Assembly (NCBI GenBank): GCA_947485035.1
Contig: CANKQN010000008.1
Coordinates: 1 to 16,057, forward strand
Reading direction: 5' to 3'
DNA: 16,057 nucleotides
DNA from: Rickettsiales bacterium
Lineage (GTDB): Bacteria; Pseudomonadota; Alphaproteobacteria; Rickettsiales; Deianiraeaceae
Shown here: piece by piece, positions 1 through 7,282 of the stretch
How the letters are laid out: each line of letters begins with the position of its first letter
How positions within the stretch are numbered: the stretch's first letter is position 1
Made by a program: the position numbers and the translations under genes
Notes under the pieces: generated by a model
The model's input: only the letters and a program-made list of their open reading frames with translations
What the model was told of the DNA's origin: nothing
Databases searched by the model: none

Positions 1-891
1 ATACTTTTAGGAGCAGTTGGCGGACCAAAATGGGAAGGTCTTGATTACTCAATTCGTCCGGAGCGTGGACTTCTAGGCATTCGCAGCGAACTTGGGCTTT
101 TTGCGAATTTGCGTCCTGCTAAAGTGTTTGATTCACTTGTAAATGCCTCAACTTTAAAGCCTGAAATTATCGAAGGTCTTGATATTCTAATTATCCGTGA
201 ACTAACGGGCGGAATTTATTTTGGTCAACCTCGTGGTGTGGAAACCCTTCCAAACGGCGAAAAAAAAGGAACAAACACGGCAACTTACACAACAAGCGAA
301 ATTAAACGCATTGCACAAGTTGCCTTTGAATGTGCGAAAATTCGTGGGAAAAAAGTTTGCTCGGTTGACAAAGCAAATGTTTTGGAAGTTACGGAACTTT
401 GGCGTGAAACAGTTGCACAATTACACGCGGAAAAATATGCAGAAATTGAACTTTCGAATATGTATGTTGATAACGCCGCAATGCAATTAATTCGCAGACC
501 AAAACAGTTTGATGTTATTCTTACAAGCAACCTTTTTGGCGACATCCTTTCTGATGCTGCCTCAATGCTAACAGGTTCAATTGGAATGTTGCCGTCGGCG
601 TCTCTTGGGGAAGTTAACCCAAAAACAGGCAAAAGATTCGCATTATACGAACCAATTCATGGGTCTGCTCCGGATATTGCCGGTCGTGGAATTGCAAATC
701 CACTTGCAACAATTGCATCGGTTGAAATGATGCTTCGCACCTCGTTCAGCCTTGAAAAAGAAGCAGATGCAGTTCAAAATGCAATTCAAAAAACGCTTGA
801 AAAAGGAGTCGTTACGGCGGATATTGCAAACGCAGGACAGAAAACCTACTCAACAAGCGAAGTTGGTAATTGTGTTGTTGAAAATATTTAG
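1..891 (+). CDS. leuB: 3-isopropylmalate dehydrogenase, 3' part (LeuB)
   Basis: LeuB oxidises and decarboxylates 3-isopropylmalate to 2-oxoisocaproate with NAD+, the third step of leucine biosynthesis in the cytoplasm. The gene enters the window in frame 1 without its start, so about 296 codons are seen (the full family length is about 350-370). Visible family motifs are [10 protein letters not shown] and [10 protein letters not shown] at the window edge, LFANLRPA, the substrate-region motif [14 protein letters not shown], the [10 protein letters not shown] metal-binding segment with its conserved Asp residues, [10 protein letters not shown], and the NAD-binding end segment [15 protein letters not shown]. 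The [11 protein letters not shown] motif favours LeuB over isocitrate or tartrate dehydrogenase relatives. The reading frame is intact to TAA at 889-891. It ends convergently with the mreC cluster at a shared hairpin. The presence of leucine synthesis is notable for a Rickettsiales-like genome. Confidence 0.95.
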   Translation: MLLGAVGGPKWEGLDYSIRPERGLLGIRSELGLFANLRPAKVFDSLVNASTLKPEIIEGLDILIIRELTGGIYFGQPRGVETLPNGEKKGTNTATYTTSEIKRIAQVAFECAKIRGKKVCSVDKANVLEVTELWRETVAQLHAEKYAEIELSNMYVDNAAMQLIRRPKQFDVILTSNLFGDILSDAASMLTGSIGMLPSASLGEVNPKTGKRFALYEPIHGSAPDIAGRGIANPLATIASVEMMLRTSFSLEKEADAVQNAIQKTLEKGVVTADIANAGQKTYSTSEVGNCVVENI

Positions 892-906
892 AAAATAGAA
901 TTTTTA

Positions 907-946
907 GTTGCAAGTGTAGTATTGTAAAAATTATTGTACTTGCAAC
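907..946. terminator. Hairpin between convergent leuB and mreC, probable bidirectional terminator
   Basis: GTTGCAAGT (907-915) and ACTTGCAAC (938-946) form a perfect 9-bp stem. In the + strand RNA the stem can extend inward by about six more pairs, several of them G-U. The loop is A/T-rich. It lies 16 bases after the leuB stop and 5 bases before the mreC stop, where both transcripts should end. No long U tract follows, so it may act through stability or 3'-end protection. Confidence 0.55.
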
Positions 947-950
947 AATG

Positions 951-1733
951 TTACACAATTAATGCGTATGAATAGTAATCTTTACATTGTGTTGCAATGA
1001 AAGAACCAGATTTCGTTTCAATAACTTTGCCAATTGGAATGTTTTCTGTGAATTTCCCTTCAGATGATGCAGTTAGAATTGTTTCGTTTTCCTCAATTTC
1101 AAATTGGTGAATTTCATCGAACGAAACAAAACGCATTTTATAAGGATCTCCGTGAATCATTCCAAAAATTTTTGTGTTTTGAGTATAAACCGGCATACGG
1201 AAGTTGGGGTCTTGATGTGTCAAAATATAATAATTATTTCCATCTTTTTTGAATACCCTTCCAATAAGGCAGTCTTTATTGAAAACGAGGCTGTTCAACG
1301 GAATGTTTTCGTTGGTTTTGAAATAAATTTGGCGTGAATTTTCTGCGGATATAAAATATAATAACTTAACAACATATTTCACAGGAAAAAGTTCTTGCAT
1401 GTTTTGAAGTGGTTGTAAAATATTTATAAGTTCGGCGTTTGCGTGCCGAAGTTTTGTTCGTTCTTGAAGAATATCATCGGCTTGAAGAAAAAATTGTAGT
1501 CTTTCCTCTTGGGTTTTGCGATATGTCACAAAGTCCACGCAGTAAGATATCACGCCATACATAAGGTTTTGAAGTCCTTGCGCTGGGTTCAATTCGGCAT
1601 GTTCAATGAATGTTTTGTTGATATCAATTGTTTTGTCGTGAATATTTTTATGGTTTATCAGTATATATACTGTGACAAAACATAGTAGTATATTGCGAAT
1701 GAGCGATAGGCGATTGTGAGTTTTATGGTTCAT
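951..1733 (-). CDS. mreC: Rod shape-determining protein MreC
   Basis: MreC is an inner-membrane protein whose periplasmic beta domain scaffolds the elongation peptidoglycan machinery with MreB, MreD, RodA and PBP2. The 260-residue product has one N-terminal membrane segment at about residues 13-28, a helical stretch likely to be coiled coil at about 80-110, then a beta-rich domain. The MreC-type pattern is seen in LNSLVFNKDCLIGRVFK, the PVYTQN...IFGMIHGD segment, and the late ETILTASSEGKF...IPIGKV segment that matches the family's TSG-x-G-x-FP-x-G-PVG region. It is shorter than many MreC proteins (about 280-360). The ATG at 1731-1733 sits one base after the TGA of the VirB4-like gene, implying translational coupling. 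Neither mreB (usually upstream) nor mreD (usually downstream) is adjacent, so the normal mre cluster has been broken up. The identification rests on fold pattern and motifs and is fairly sure. Confidence 0.8.
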   Translation of the reverse strand: MNHKTHNRLSLIRNILLCFVTVYILINHKNIHDKTIDINKTFIEHAELNPAQGLQNLMYGVISYCVDFVTYRKTQEERLQFFLQADDILQERTKLRHANAELINILQPLQNMQELFPVKYVVKLLYFISAENSRQIYFKTNENIPLNSLVFNKDCLIGRVFKKDGNNYYILTHQDPNFRMPVYTQNTKIFGMIHGDPYKMRFVSFDEIHQFEIEENETILTASSEGKFTENIPIGKVIETKSGSFIATQCKDYYSYALIV

Positions 1734-1734
1734 A

Positions 1735-3978
1735 TCAAATCAGGTTTTTGTACTTTTCAATAACATCTTGCGATGGCGTTTTATTATTTTCAATAAGTTT
1801 TATTATATTTGCAAAATTTTTATGTTTCGCATTAAAAAGTGCGAGTTCATTTGTTATAAACGATTGATTTAAATTTAGAGTGTAGCTTGCTTCAAATACT
1901 TGTATTACCGCTTTTTTTGAGCCAACCTTAACAAACATCAGGTTCTTTGCCATGTCAGCGTTTAATTGGAAGAATGTTTTGACAAAATAATTCGAACATG
2001 TTCCTTCGGAAAACAGGCGGATATCAAAGTATATGAAAGTATCTGGGTATCGATAAATTTGCCTTTGCTCGAATGCAAGTGGAATGTTTGCTCGCATAAT
2101 AACACTGACAAGCTTCAATTTATACTCACGCAGAATGTGTGTTATTGACTGTTGTAAAATTACCGTTGGATTAAATACATCAAACGATCTATCAATTTTA
2201 ATTATATCATAAGCTTGTGCTTTGTGAAGGTTGAATACCAGAGTGTAAAAGGTAAAAATTCCTCCAAGCTTTGGTTCAAGCCCACCAATGTGAACGGATA
2301 CAAACTTGTTTTTAAAAAGGAAAACATCTTTTTCAGCAAGGAAATTATTTTCAAGTGCGAAATCTAGTGTTGGTGAAACAATTGTGTCTTCCGCCTTTAA
2401 TTTTAACTGTTCGAATGTGAAATCTGGCTGAATATTTGCGATGAAAGTGCGAATATCTTCTTGCATCCTCTCTTGTTTTGGAATTTTATTTTCGCTACAC
2501 ACATGAAGAGCAAGCGTCGTGAAGAACATTTCAAAGCCTTTTTTGTCAAATTTCAAAAGGTTCAACATGTTCACTTCGGGAACTTTGAAATACATGCCGT
2601 GCTTTAATTTATTCAGACCAATGGAAGAGTAATTCAGGTCAACACACAAAACTCCGTTCATTTGAGTGTGAAGAATCATTGTGTTTATTGATGCGTTCAG
2701 TGCTTCGCTTTGAATGCCGTGGGCAAGAATATGTGAGGATTTTTTGTTCACGAACGGTGAAAAGCTGTAATACTTTTGATGAACACTTGCAAGCGGAAGG
2801 AATGGTATTAATTGCATATCTTTCGAGCCTTCAAATATCATACTTTTCGAGAGCAAAAATTGACCTGCGTGTTCAATTGTGCCATACTCAAACCGATTAC
2901 AAAATGTTGAATTGGCAGGCATACTGGCATAAAATGCTTGTTCAAGATTGATATCTTCAAGAATTGCAACCACTCCAATTTTATGCAAACATTGTGCAAG
3001 TTCGCTAACTTTCACCATCAATTTTTCAACGCTATCGGAATGAAGTATGATATTTGTTTGCATCGTAATTGGCAAATCGTCCGCAATAATTTTATTCCAA
3101 CCGCATTTTTCTGCGATGTCGTTATCACGAATTGATTGCGTAATTTTGGATTGATATTCAAATAGTGCGGATATTGCCTCCTTTGGTGCTGAATGAATTG
3201 TTTGGGCTATTGCAAATGCATGGTTGAGCGTGAAAATTTTGATCAACTGGTGGGCGTCTGCTACTGGGAAATCTTTCACTGTAAAGCAGGCGATGTGCGT
3301 TGTAATTTTTTTGCTAACTATGCCGTCTTCGGGTTTAATTGTAAGGGTTAGGTAGTTTTTCTCCCTTTTAATCAAAAGAGGACGCATTTGTTCGGCAATT
3401 TCCATGTTTGAAAGGGAAACTTGTGCATGTTGACCGTAGACTATGCGGTGTAGAAACGAGCTTTGTTCTGAAATTAACTTCCCATTATGCTCGTATGCTT
3501 TTAAAATTCGGGGATTATGCAACGAGATATCCTCAATAAAATCTTCAACAATTGCGTTTAATCGTTTGGAAGATCGTTCAATTTCCACAAGAAATGTGCT
3601 TTCAAATAAAAGATTTGCAAGATTTTGCTTGGAAACTTGATATCCTTGTGTTGATATTGTTATGAAAAATTCCTGTGAGTATTCTTTTTGAGGGTATACC
3701 CCATTGACATAAGACGATTTGATGTATTGAACAAGGTTTGCACTTGTAATAGGACGAGACTTTGCATAAATTCCGTGAATGTTGATAACAACATTTTGTG
3801 CATATATTTTTTTTATTGCACGAAGAATGTCGTCTTGAAATGAAATGGCAAGTTCGGAATTTATGGCAATTGTTTTGCTTAATAACCCTGATTGCGAAAT
3901 GATTGTTTGTTCGTCTATTTGTGCGGAAAATGGCAGGAAGTATGATTCGAATTTGGTTTCAATTGTTTCCTTTTGCAT
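1735..3978 (-). CDS. VirB4-like type IV secretion protein with degenerate ATPase motifs (VirB4-2/RvhB4-II type)
   Basis: VirB4 proteins are the large cytoplasmic ATPases that energise type IV secretion. The product is about 750 residues, near the usual 780-820, and its order of landmarks is VirB4-like (numbered from the TTG at 3990): FYASMPAN (353-360), matching the family's FYAMLPAN; a segment at about 405-440 where the P-loop belongs; a VDLNYSSIGL...GMYFKV segment (450-470) resembling FDKDRG...GGRYFEI; and IIKIDRSFDVFNP (596-608) where VLDEAWKLLDNP normally lies. The P-loop G-x-x-G-x-GK-[ST] is replaced by HGIQSEALN (424-432), with no Lys or Thr, and the Walker B Glu is replaced by Arg601. 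It therefore should not hydrolyse ATP by the usual route. Rickettsiales are known to carry such a divergent second VirB4. The start is uncertain: ATG at 3978, or in-frame TTG at 3990. It sits between an unknown helical protein and mreC, not beside other vir genes. Confidence 0.8.
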   Translation of the reverse strand: MQKETIETKFESYFLPFSAQIDEQTIISQSGLLSKTIAINSELAISFQDDILRAIKKIYAQNVVINIHGIYAKSRPITSANLVQYIKSSYVNGVYPQKEYSQEFFITISTQGYQVSKQNLANLLFESTFLVEIERSSKRLNAIVEDFIEDISLHNPRILKAYEHNGKLISEQSSFLHRIVYGQHAQVSLSNMEIAEQMRPLLIKREKNYLTLTIKPEDGIVSKKITTHIACFTVKDFPVADAHQLIKIFTLNHAFAIAQTIHSAPKEAISALFEYQSKITQSIRDNDIAEKCGWNKIIADDLPITMQTNIILHSDSVEKLMVKVSELAQCLHKIGVVAILEDINLEQAFYASMPANSTFCNRFEYGTIEHAGQFLLSKSMIFEGSKDMQLIPFLPLASVHQKYYSFSPFVNKKSSHILAHGIQSEALNASINTMILHTQMNGVLCVDLNYSSIGLNKLKHGMYFKVPEVNMLNLLKFDKKGFEMFFTTLALHVCSENKIPKQERMQEDIRTFIANIQPDFTFEQLKLKAEDTIVSPTLDFALENNFLAEKDVFLFKNKFVSVHIGGLEPKLGGIFTFYTLVFNLHKAQAYDIIKIDRSFDVFNPTVILQQSITHILREYKLKLVSVIMRANIPLAFEQRQIYRYPDTFIYFDIRLFSEGTCSNYFVKTFFQLNADMAKNLMFVKVGSKKAVIQVFEASYTLNLNQSFITNELALFNAKHKNFANIIKLIENNKTPSQDVIEKYKNLI

Positions 3979-3995
3979 ACATAAAATCAAGATTT

Positions 3996-4466
3996 CTACT
4001 TTTGGAAAGTTTTTTTTATTTTTTCCAGTGTTTTTTTATTATGTTCACTATGTTCACTTTCAGTGCGTTGCAGTTTCACAAGATAACTTATGCTGTCTCT
4101 TTCTTGGTTAATTTTCATTGATGAAAAAATTGAGCTTGCAAGGTTCAAACTTTTTTGCGTTTCTTCATGTTTAACTTGAAGTTCGTGCTTTTGTTCGTCA
4201 AGTTCTTGCGAAAGAAGAATGCTTATTTTGCGAAGAATGATTGAGTTCTTGGCTTTTTGTAAAACATTACGGATGCGTGGTGGAAACTGGGAAATATCGA
4301 GGTCTAAATTACCAGACGAAATCATTTTTAGTGCCTTTTTGACAATTATTTTTTCAAGACGAATTATGCGGGAAATTAATGCTCTGCGTTGTTGTGGAGA
4401 TATTCTTTTCCCGTCCTTTTGCAAGAACCGCATCAGTGAACGATATTCCTTTACCAAAGATTCCAT
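3996..4466 (-). CDS. Unknown basic, helix-rich protein in the virB4-like/mreC cluster
   Basis: I do not recognise this 156-residue protein. It has no signal peptide and no membrane segment, so it is probably cytoplasmic. It is rich in Lys, Arg, Glu, Ser and Ile, with long predicted helices: about 1-48 (rich in Arg/Lys), 64-85, and a charged C-terminal half of about 86-156 that could form a coiled coil and is rich in Glu, Lys, Gln and Ser. A PPRIRNVL stretch at about 62-69 separates the two halves. The ATG at 4466 lies 3 bases after the mnhG stop, and its own stop lies 5 bases before the TTG (or 17 before the ATG) of the VirB4-like gene, so it is very likely cotranscribed and coupled. Its position makes it a candidate partner of the VirB4-like protein, but that is inference from context only. 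Confidence 0.75.
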   Translation of the reverse strand: MESLVKEYRSLMRFLQKDGKRISPQQRRALISRIIRLEKIIVKKALKMISSGNLDLDISQFPPRIRNVLQKAKNSIILRKISILLSQELDEQKHELQVKHEETQKSLNLASSIFSSMKINQERDSISYLVKLQRTESEHSEHNKKTLEKIKKTFQK

Positions 4467-4469
4467 TTG

Positions 4470-4799
4470 TTATAATATTGGCTTTTGTGTGTTTTCTGAA
4501 TGTGTTTCATTCGATATATTTTGTGCGTATTTCATGTGTGCTTTGGCAAGAAAATATGATGTAATTGGGGAAAGTAAGATAACGAAAAAAATGCAGAAAA
4601 TCATTTTCAGTTCGGCAAGTCCTTCGTGTAAAATGAGTGAAAGCAAAGCAAGTGGAATGCATACAACTTCAATTATTGTGACAAAATGAAGCATTTGAAG
4701 TGGATTTTTTGTCTTTAAAATACCTATCGAGCAAGTCAACAAAAGCAAGGTGGCTATTGATATTGGCAGCATTTTCACAATTGCAATAAGAACCAACAT
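4470..4799 (-). CDS. mnhG: Monovalent cation/proton antiporter subunit MnhG/PhaG
   Basis: MnhG (MrpG, PhaG) is the small inner-membrane subunit of the multi-subunit Na+(K+)/H+ antiporter, a relative of complex I that helps control pH and sodium. The 109-residue product fits the family length (about 100-130) and has three membrane segments at about 3-26, 36-58 and 66-88. Family-like features are the early L-x-x-x-x-x-GILKTKNPLQMLHFVT stretch (the family has LGLLRLPDFYTRLHAATK) and the last-helix motif LLSPITSYFLAKAHMK, matching LLTSPVAAHALARAA. The tail (about 92-109) is polar. It opens a four-gene minus-strand unit with the unknown protein, the VirB4-like gene and mreC. Other antiporter subunits (A-F) are not in the window, so they must lie elsewhere or be absent. 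Confidence 0.75.
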   Translation of the reverse strand: MLVLIAIVKMLPISIATLLLLTCSIGILKTKNPLQMLHFVTIIEVVCIPLALLSLILHEGLAELKMIFCIFFVILLSPITSYFLAKAHMKYAQNISNETHSENTQKPIL

Positions 4800-4827
4800 T
4801 GATATTTATATTAAATAAAGTGAATAT

Positions 4828-4856
4828 ATTATGAAAAATAAAAAAAACAATTGCAA
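4828..4856 (-). promoter_or_regulatory. Candidate promoter for the mnhG-virB4-like-mreC unit
   Basis: Read on the minus strand, a -35-like TTGCAA (4856-4851, 4/6 to consensus) is followed by 17 bases and a -10-like CATAAT (4833-4828, 5/6). The start point would be near 4821, giving a leader of about 21 bases before the mnhG ATG at 4799. The -35 hexamer is palindromic and is shared with the candidate + strand promoter. In AT-rich DNA such matches can arise by chance. Confidence 0.4.
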
Positions 4857-4879
4857 GTTAATATTTTTATTTCTATGCT
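4851..4879 (+). promoter_or_regulatory. Candidate promoter for the lipoprotein-trpS-ruvX unit
   Basis: TTGCAA (4851-4856) is followed by a 17-base spacer and TATGCT (4874-4879), each 4/6 to consensus. The predicted start near 4886 lies about 17 bases before the ATG at 4903 and downstream of the alternative ATG at 4831, so it supports the shorter lipoprotein start. The match is weak and rests on spacing and context. Confidence 0.35.
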
Positions 4880-4902
4880 GTGAAAGTCTTTTTTGCTGTC
4901 GT

Positions 4903-6297
4903 ATGAAACGCCTGTTATGCTGTATTTTCTTGATGTTCGTTTCTTGTAATAACAATCAAATTACAAACCCTATGAGTGCATCGCAATACAACTCTTCAAG
5001 CAATCCTGTAAAACCAATCTCTGCAATGTATGATGCCTACAAACCTAACACTTCAATCAAAGGTTTGAATGTTTCGCATGCACAGCCGATGCAATACTCC
5101 GATCAACCGCCAGTCTGCTTAACATCTTGCGTGAAAAAAACTCTACACATTTCAATTTTACCAATGACGGCAAGCAGTCCCACCGTTATCACTGAAATTC
5201 AAAATGCCTTAACAATGGTGAAATTTACCGGAAATTATGAAAAATATACTGTAAATATTATTGAAGGAACTGATTTCGCTCTCAGGTCACTGCAATCAAC
5301 AGTTCAAGATATTATCGTTGGTCCATTTAATGAAAAAGATGTTATTGCGGTTCAACATCAAGTTGGAACAAGTGGTGTTAAAACTCCAATTGCTTCACTT
5401 GCTTCGAAAAATCTGTCAGGCGGAGGTCTCTACAATTTTGGTTATCGTGCGGAAGTTGGCGTTATGAGTATTATTGATTTTGCAAAAAATCGTGGTTATA
5501 AAACGCTTGCTATGTTGTCTTCAAACAATGAAATTGGCGGAAGTAATTATAAAATGTTTTCATCGATTGCAAAGCAGAACAAGATTGATGTTTTAAGCGT
5601 AGAATTTTACGAACCAAATGTTGAAGATGTCTCAAAGTATATATCGCGATTGAAATCCGCTGCCGTTCAAGCGTATTATCAAAACATTCGCACCAGCAAA
5701 ATTCAAAAGGACGACTTCAATTTCACAAAAGACATAATAGCAACGGAAGGCGAAATTGTTACGCATGTTTCTGGCGAAAAATTCCACAAACAACACGTAA
5801 GAATTGATGCAATAATTCTAGACACTTCATCAAAGGATTTCTTCAAAATATATTCAGCAATCGCCTCCGATTCCATACTAAGTCAAATTCCTTTAATTGG
5901 CTCTCCACGGGTTGCAGATGGTATAATTGAAATGCTAATTTCAGGCGGAGAAAGTATTTCTCAGGAAATATTCTTTCCTTCAAACTTTGAAACATATCGT
6001 GATTATTATGAAGTTTATAAAAATACATTTAATCAATCGCCAACAAGGTTTTCGGCAACAATTTATGAAACAATTCAGTATTTACTAACAGTTCACCAAG
6101 TGCAAGAAATTGATGCGATGCGTGGTGTTGCGATGAGTAAAATTTCCACAATTGATGGAGTGAACGGCAAGATGGTTCCAGATATTGATGGCAGGACAAT
6201 TCGCCGAATCGTTGATATTTATTCTTTTAAAGACGGAGTAGTTAAGCGCGTTGATTCTCAAGTTGACAGACTTGAAAACCCACCGATAATGCAATAA
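4903..6297 (+). CDS. Lipoprotein, penicillin-binding protein activator (LpoA-like) / periplasmic ligand-binding fold
   Basis: The product resembles alphaproteobacterial penicillin-binding protein activators, which share the two-lobed leucine-binding-protein fold with LpoA and are thought to stimulate peptidoglycan synthases from the outer membrane. From the ATG at 4903 (464 residues) there is a classic lipoprotein signal: MKRLL, a hydrophobic run, then a lipobox-like FVSC with Cys15. An in-frame ATG at 4831 would add 24 residues with a second hydrophobic run and is less likely. After a Ser/Asn/Pro-rich linker to about residue 85, the fold starts at KTLHISILPMT. Further landmarks are DIIVGPFNEKDV, TPIASLAS, YNFGYRAEVGVMSIIDFAKNRGYKTLAML, DAIILDTS and SQIPLIGSPR. 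A late DGVNGKMVPDIDGRTIRRIVDIYSFKDG stretch is typical of this family's end. trpS follows 22 bases later. The wall link agrees with mreC nearby, but a plain solute receptor cannot be excluded. Confidence 0.75.
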   Translation: MKRLLCCIFLMFVSCNNNQITNPMSASQYNSSSNPVKPISAMYDAYKPNTSIKGLNVSHAQPMQYSDQPPVCLTSCVKKTLHISILPMTASSPTVITEIQNALTMVKFTGNYEKYTVNIIEGTDFALRSLQSTVQDIIVGPFNEKDVIAVQHQVGTSGVKTPIASLASKNLSGGGLYNFGYRAEVGVMSIIDFAKNRGYKTLAMLSSNNEIGGSNYKMFSSIAKQNKIDVLSVEFYEPNVEDVSKYISRLKSAAVQAYYQNIRTSKIQKDDFNFTKDIIATEGEIVTHVSGEKFHKQHVRIDAIILDTSSKDFFKIYSAIASDSILSQIPLIGSPRVADGIIEMLISGGESISQEIFFPSNFETYRDYYEVYKNTFNQSPTRFSATIYETIQYLLTVHQVQEIDAMRGVAMSKISTIDGVNGKMVPDIDGRTIRRIVDIYSFKDGVVKRVDSQVDRLENPPIMQ

Positions 6298-6319
6298 TTT
6301 TTTTCGCAAAACAAAGCTT

Positions 6320-7282
6320 ATGATAACATTTTCTGGAATTCAGCCAACGGGCGTTTTACATATTGGGAATTACTTTGGGGCAATTAAAAACTGGAAAAAT
6401 TTACTTACTCAAAACCAAGTTGATATCTTCATTTTCTCAATTGTTGACCTTCACGCCATAACACTTTTTCAAAATCCACAGGCGTTGCGTCAAAGCATCT
6501 TAGAAACATTTGCAATGTATATTGCCTGCGGCATTGAAGGGCAAAATGTGAATGTTTTTCAGCAATCTTCGGTGAAAGAGCATAGCGAACTTGCATGGAT
6601 TCTTTCGTGCAATGTTCAAATTGGACACCTTGACAGAATGACGCAATATAAAGACAAAACGAGGAACAACCAAGAGCGTGCCTGCGTTGGATTGTATTCC
6701 TATCCGGTTTTAATGGCGGCAGATATTCTACTTTACAACACGGATATTGTTCCCGTTGGAAACGACCAGATTCAACACATTGAACTTGCACGGGATATTG
6801 CACAATCATTTAACACGAAATATGGCGAAATTTTTACAATTCCAAAGCCAAAGCTGACTGAAAACCCCGCCGTGCAAAGGGTTATGTCTTTGCGTGATGG
6901 CACAAAAAAAATGAGCAAATCTGACGAATCAGATTTTTCACGGATTAATCTTGTTGACTCACCTGAATTGATTATGCAAAAAATTAAAAAGGCAAAAACT
7001 GGCGAAGTTGATTCGCCGGAAGTTAAAAACCTTTTTGGCATTTACGAGGCTTGCACGGGTGCAAAACCACAACATGATATTGCAAGCAGCTCTTCTGCGT
7101 TCAAAAACGACCTTGCACAGGCAATCATTGCTGAACTTACTCCAATTCAAGAAAAATTTCATACACTTATGCAAAATCAAGAATATCTTTTGTCTCAATT
7201 GCAAAAAAATGGGCAAGAGCTTTCGCAAATGGCATCGCAAAACTTGCAAAAAGTTCAACACGCAATTGGTTTGAGGTGGTAA
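6320..7282 (+). CDS. trpS: Tryptophan--tRNA ligase
   Basis: TrpRS is the class I synthetase that charges tRNA-Trp. The 320-residue product is of normal length (about 320-340). The N-terminal FSGIQPTGVLHIGNYFGAI carries the HIGH-type motif as HIGN (residues 14-17). The central section has SCNVQIGHLDRMTQYKDK and YPVLMAADILLY, with the Trp/adenylate region PVGNDQIQHIELARDIA (145-161). The second signature is an intact KMSKS (197-201), followed by the helical anticodon-binding end. No catalytic change is visible. The start ATG lies 22 bases after the lipoprotein stop, with no clear ribosome binding site. The last codons of trpS supply the ribosome binding site for ruvX. Confidence 0.97.
   Translation: MITFSGIQPTGVLHIGNYFGAIKNWKNLLTQNQVDIFIFSIVDLHAITLFQNPQALRQSILETFAMYIACGIEGQNVNVFQQSSVKEHSELAWILSCNVQIGHLDRMTQYKDKTRNNQERACVGLYSYPVLMAADILLYNTDIVPVGNDQIQHIELARDIAQSFNTKYGEIFTIPKPKLTENPAVQRVMSLRDGTKKMSKSDESDFSRINLVDSPELIMQKIKKAKTGEVDSPEVKNLFGIYEACTGAKPQHDIASSSSAFKNDLAQAIIAELTPIQEKFHTLMQNQEYLLSQLQKNGQELSQMASQNLQKVQHAIGLRW
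7272..7278 (+). promoter_or_regulatory. Ribosome binding site of ruvX embedded in the end of trpS
   Basis: GAGGTGG ends 4 bases before the ruvX ATG and is made from the last trpS codons (Leu-Arg-Trp). It is the clearest Shine-Dalgarno in the window, where most starts have none. It fixes the ruvX start and couples its translation to trpS. Confidence 0.7.

Noticed and set aside
285..632. 115-codon - strand frame inside leuB
   Set aside because: Shadow of a conserved gene; no start context or domain.
1735..3978. Intact VirB4, FtsK or HerA-type ATPase
   Set aside because: No G-x-x-x-x-GK-[ST] is present anywhere, and the landmarks FYASMPAN and IDRSFDVFNP match VirB4 order, not FtsK/HerA.
4219..4689. 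156-codon + strand frame opposite mnhG and the unknown protein
   Set aside because: It is antisense to two well-packed genes, covers their junction, lacks a recognisable domain and looks like a composition shadow.
4831..4902. In-frame ATG at 4831 giving a 488-residue lipoprotein precursor
   Set aside because: It would put a second hydrophobic run before a good lipoprotein signal, overlaps the candidate mnhG promoter and lies upstream of the candidate + promoter; the ATG at 4903 is better supported.
6429..6809. 126-codon - strand frame inside trpS
   Set aside because: It lies wholly opposite strongly conserved trpS codons and has no family features.
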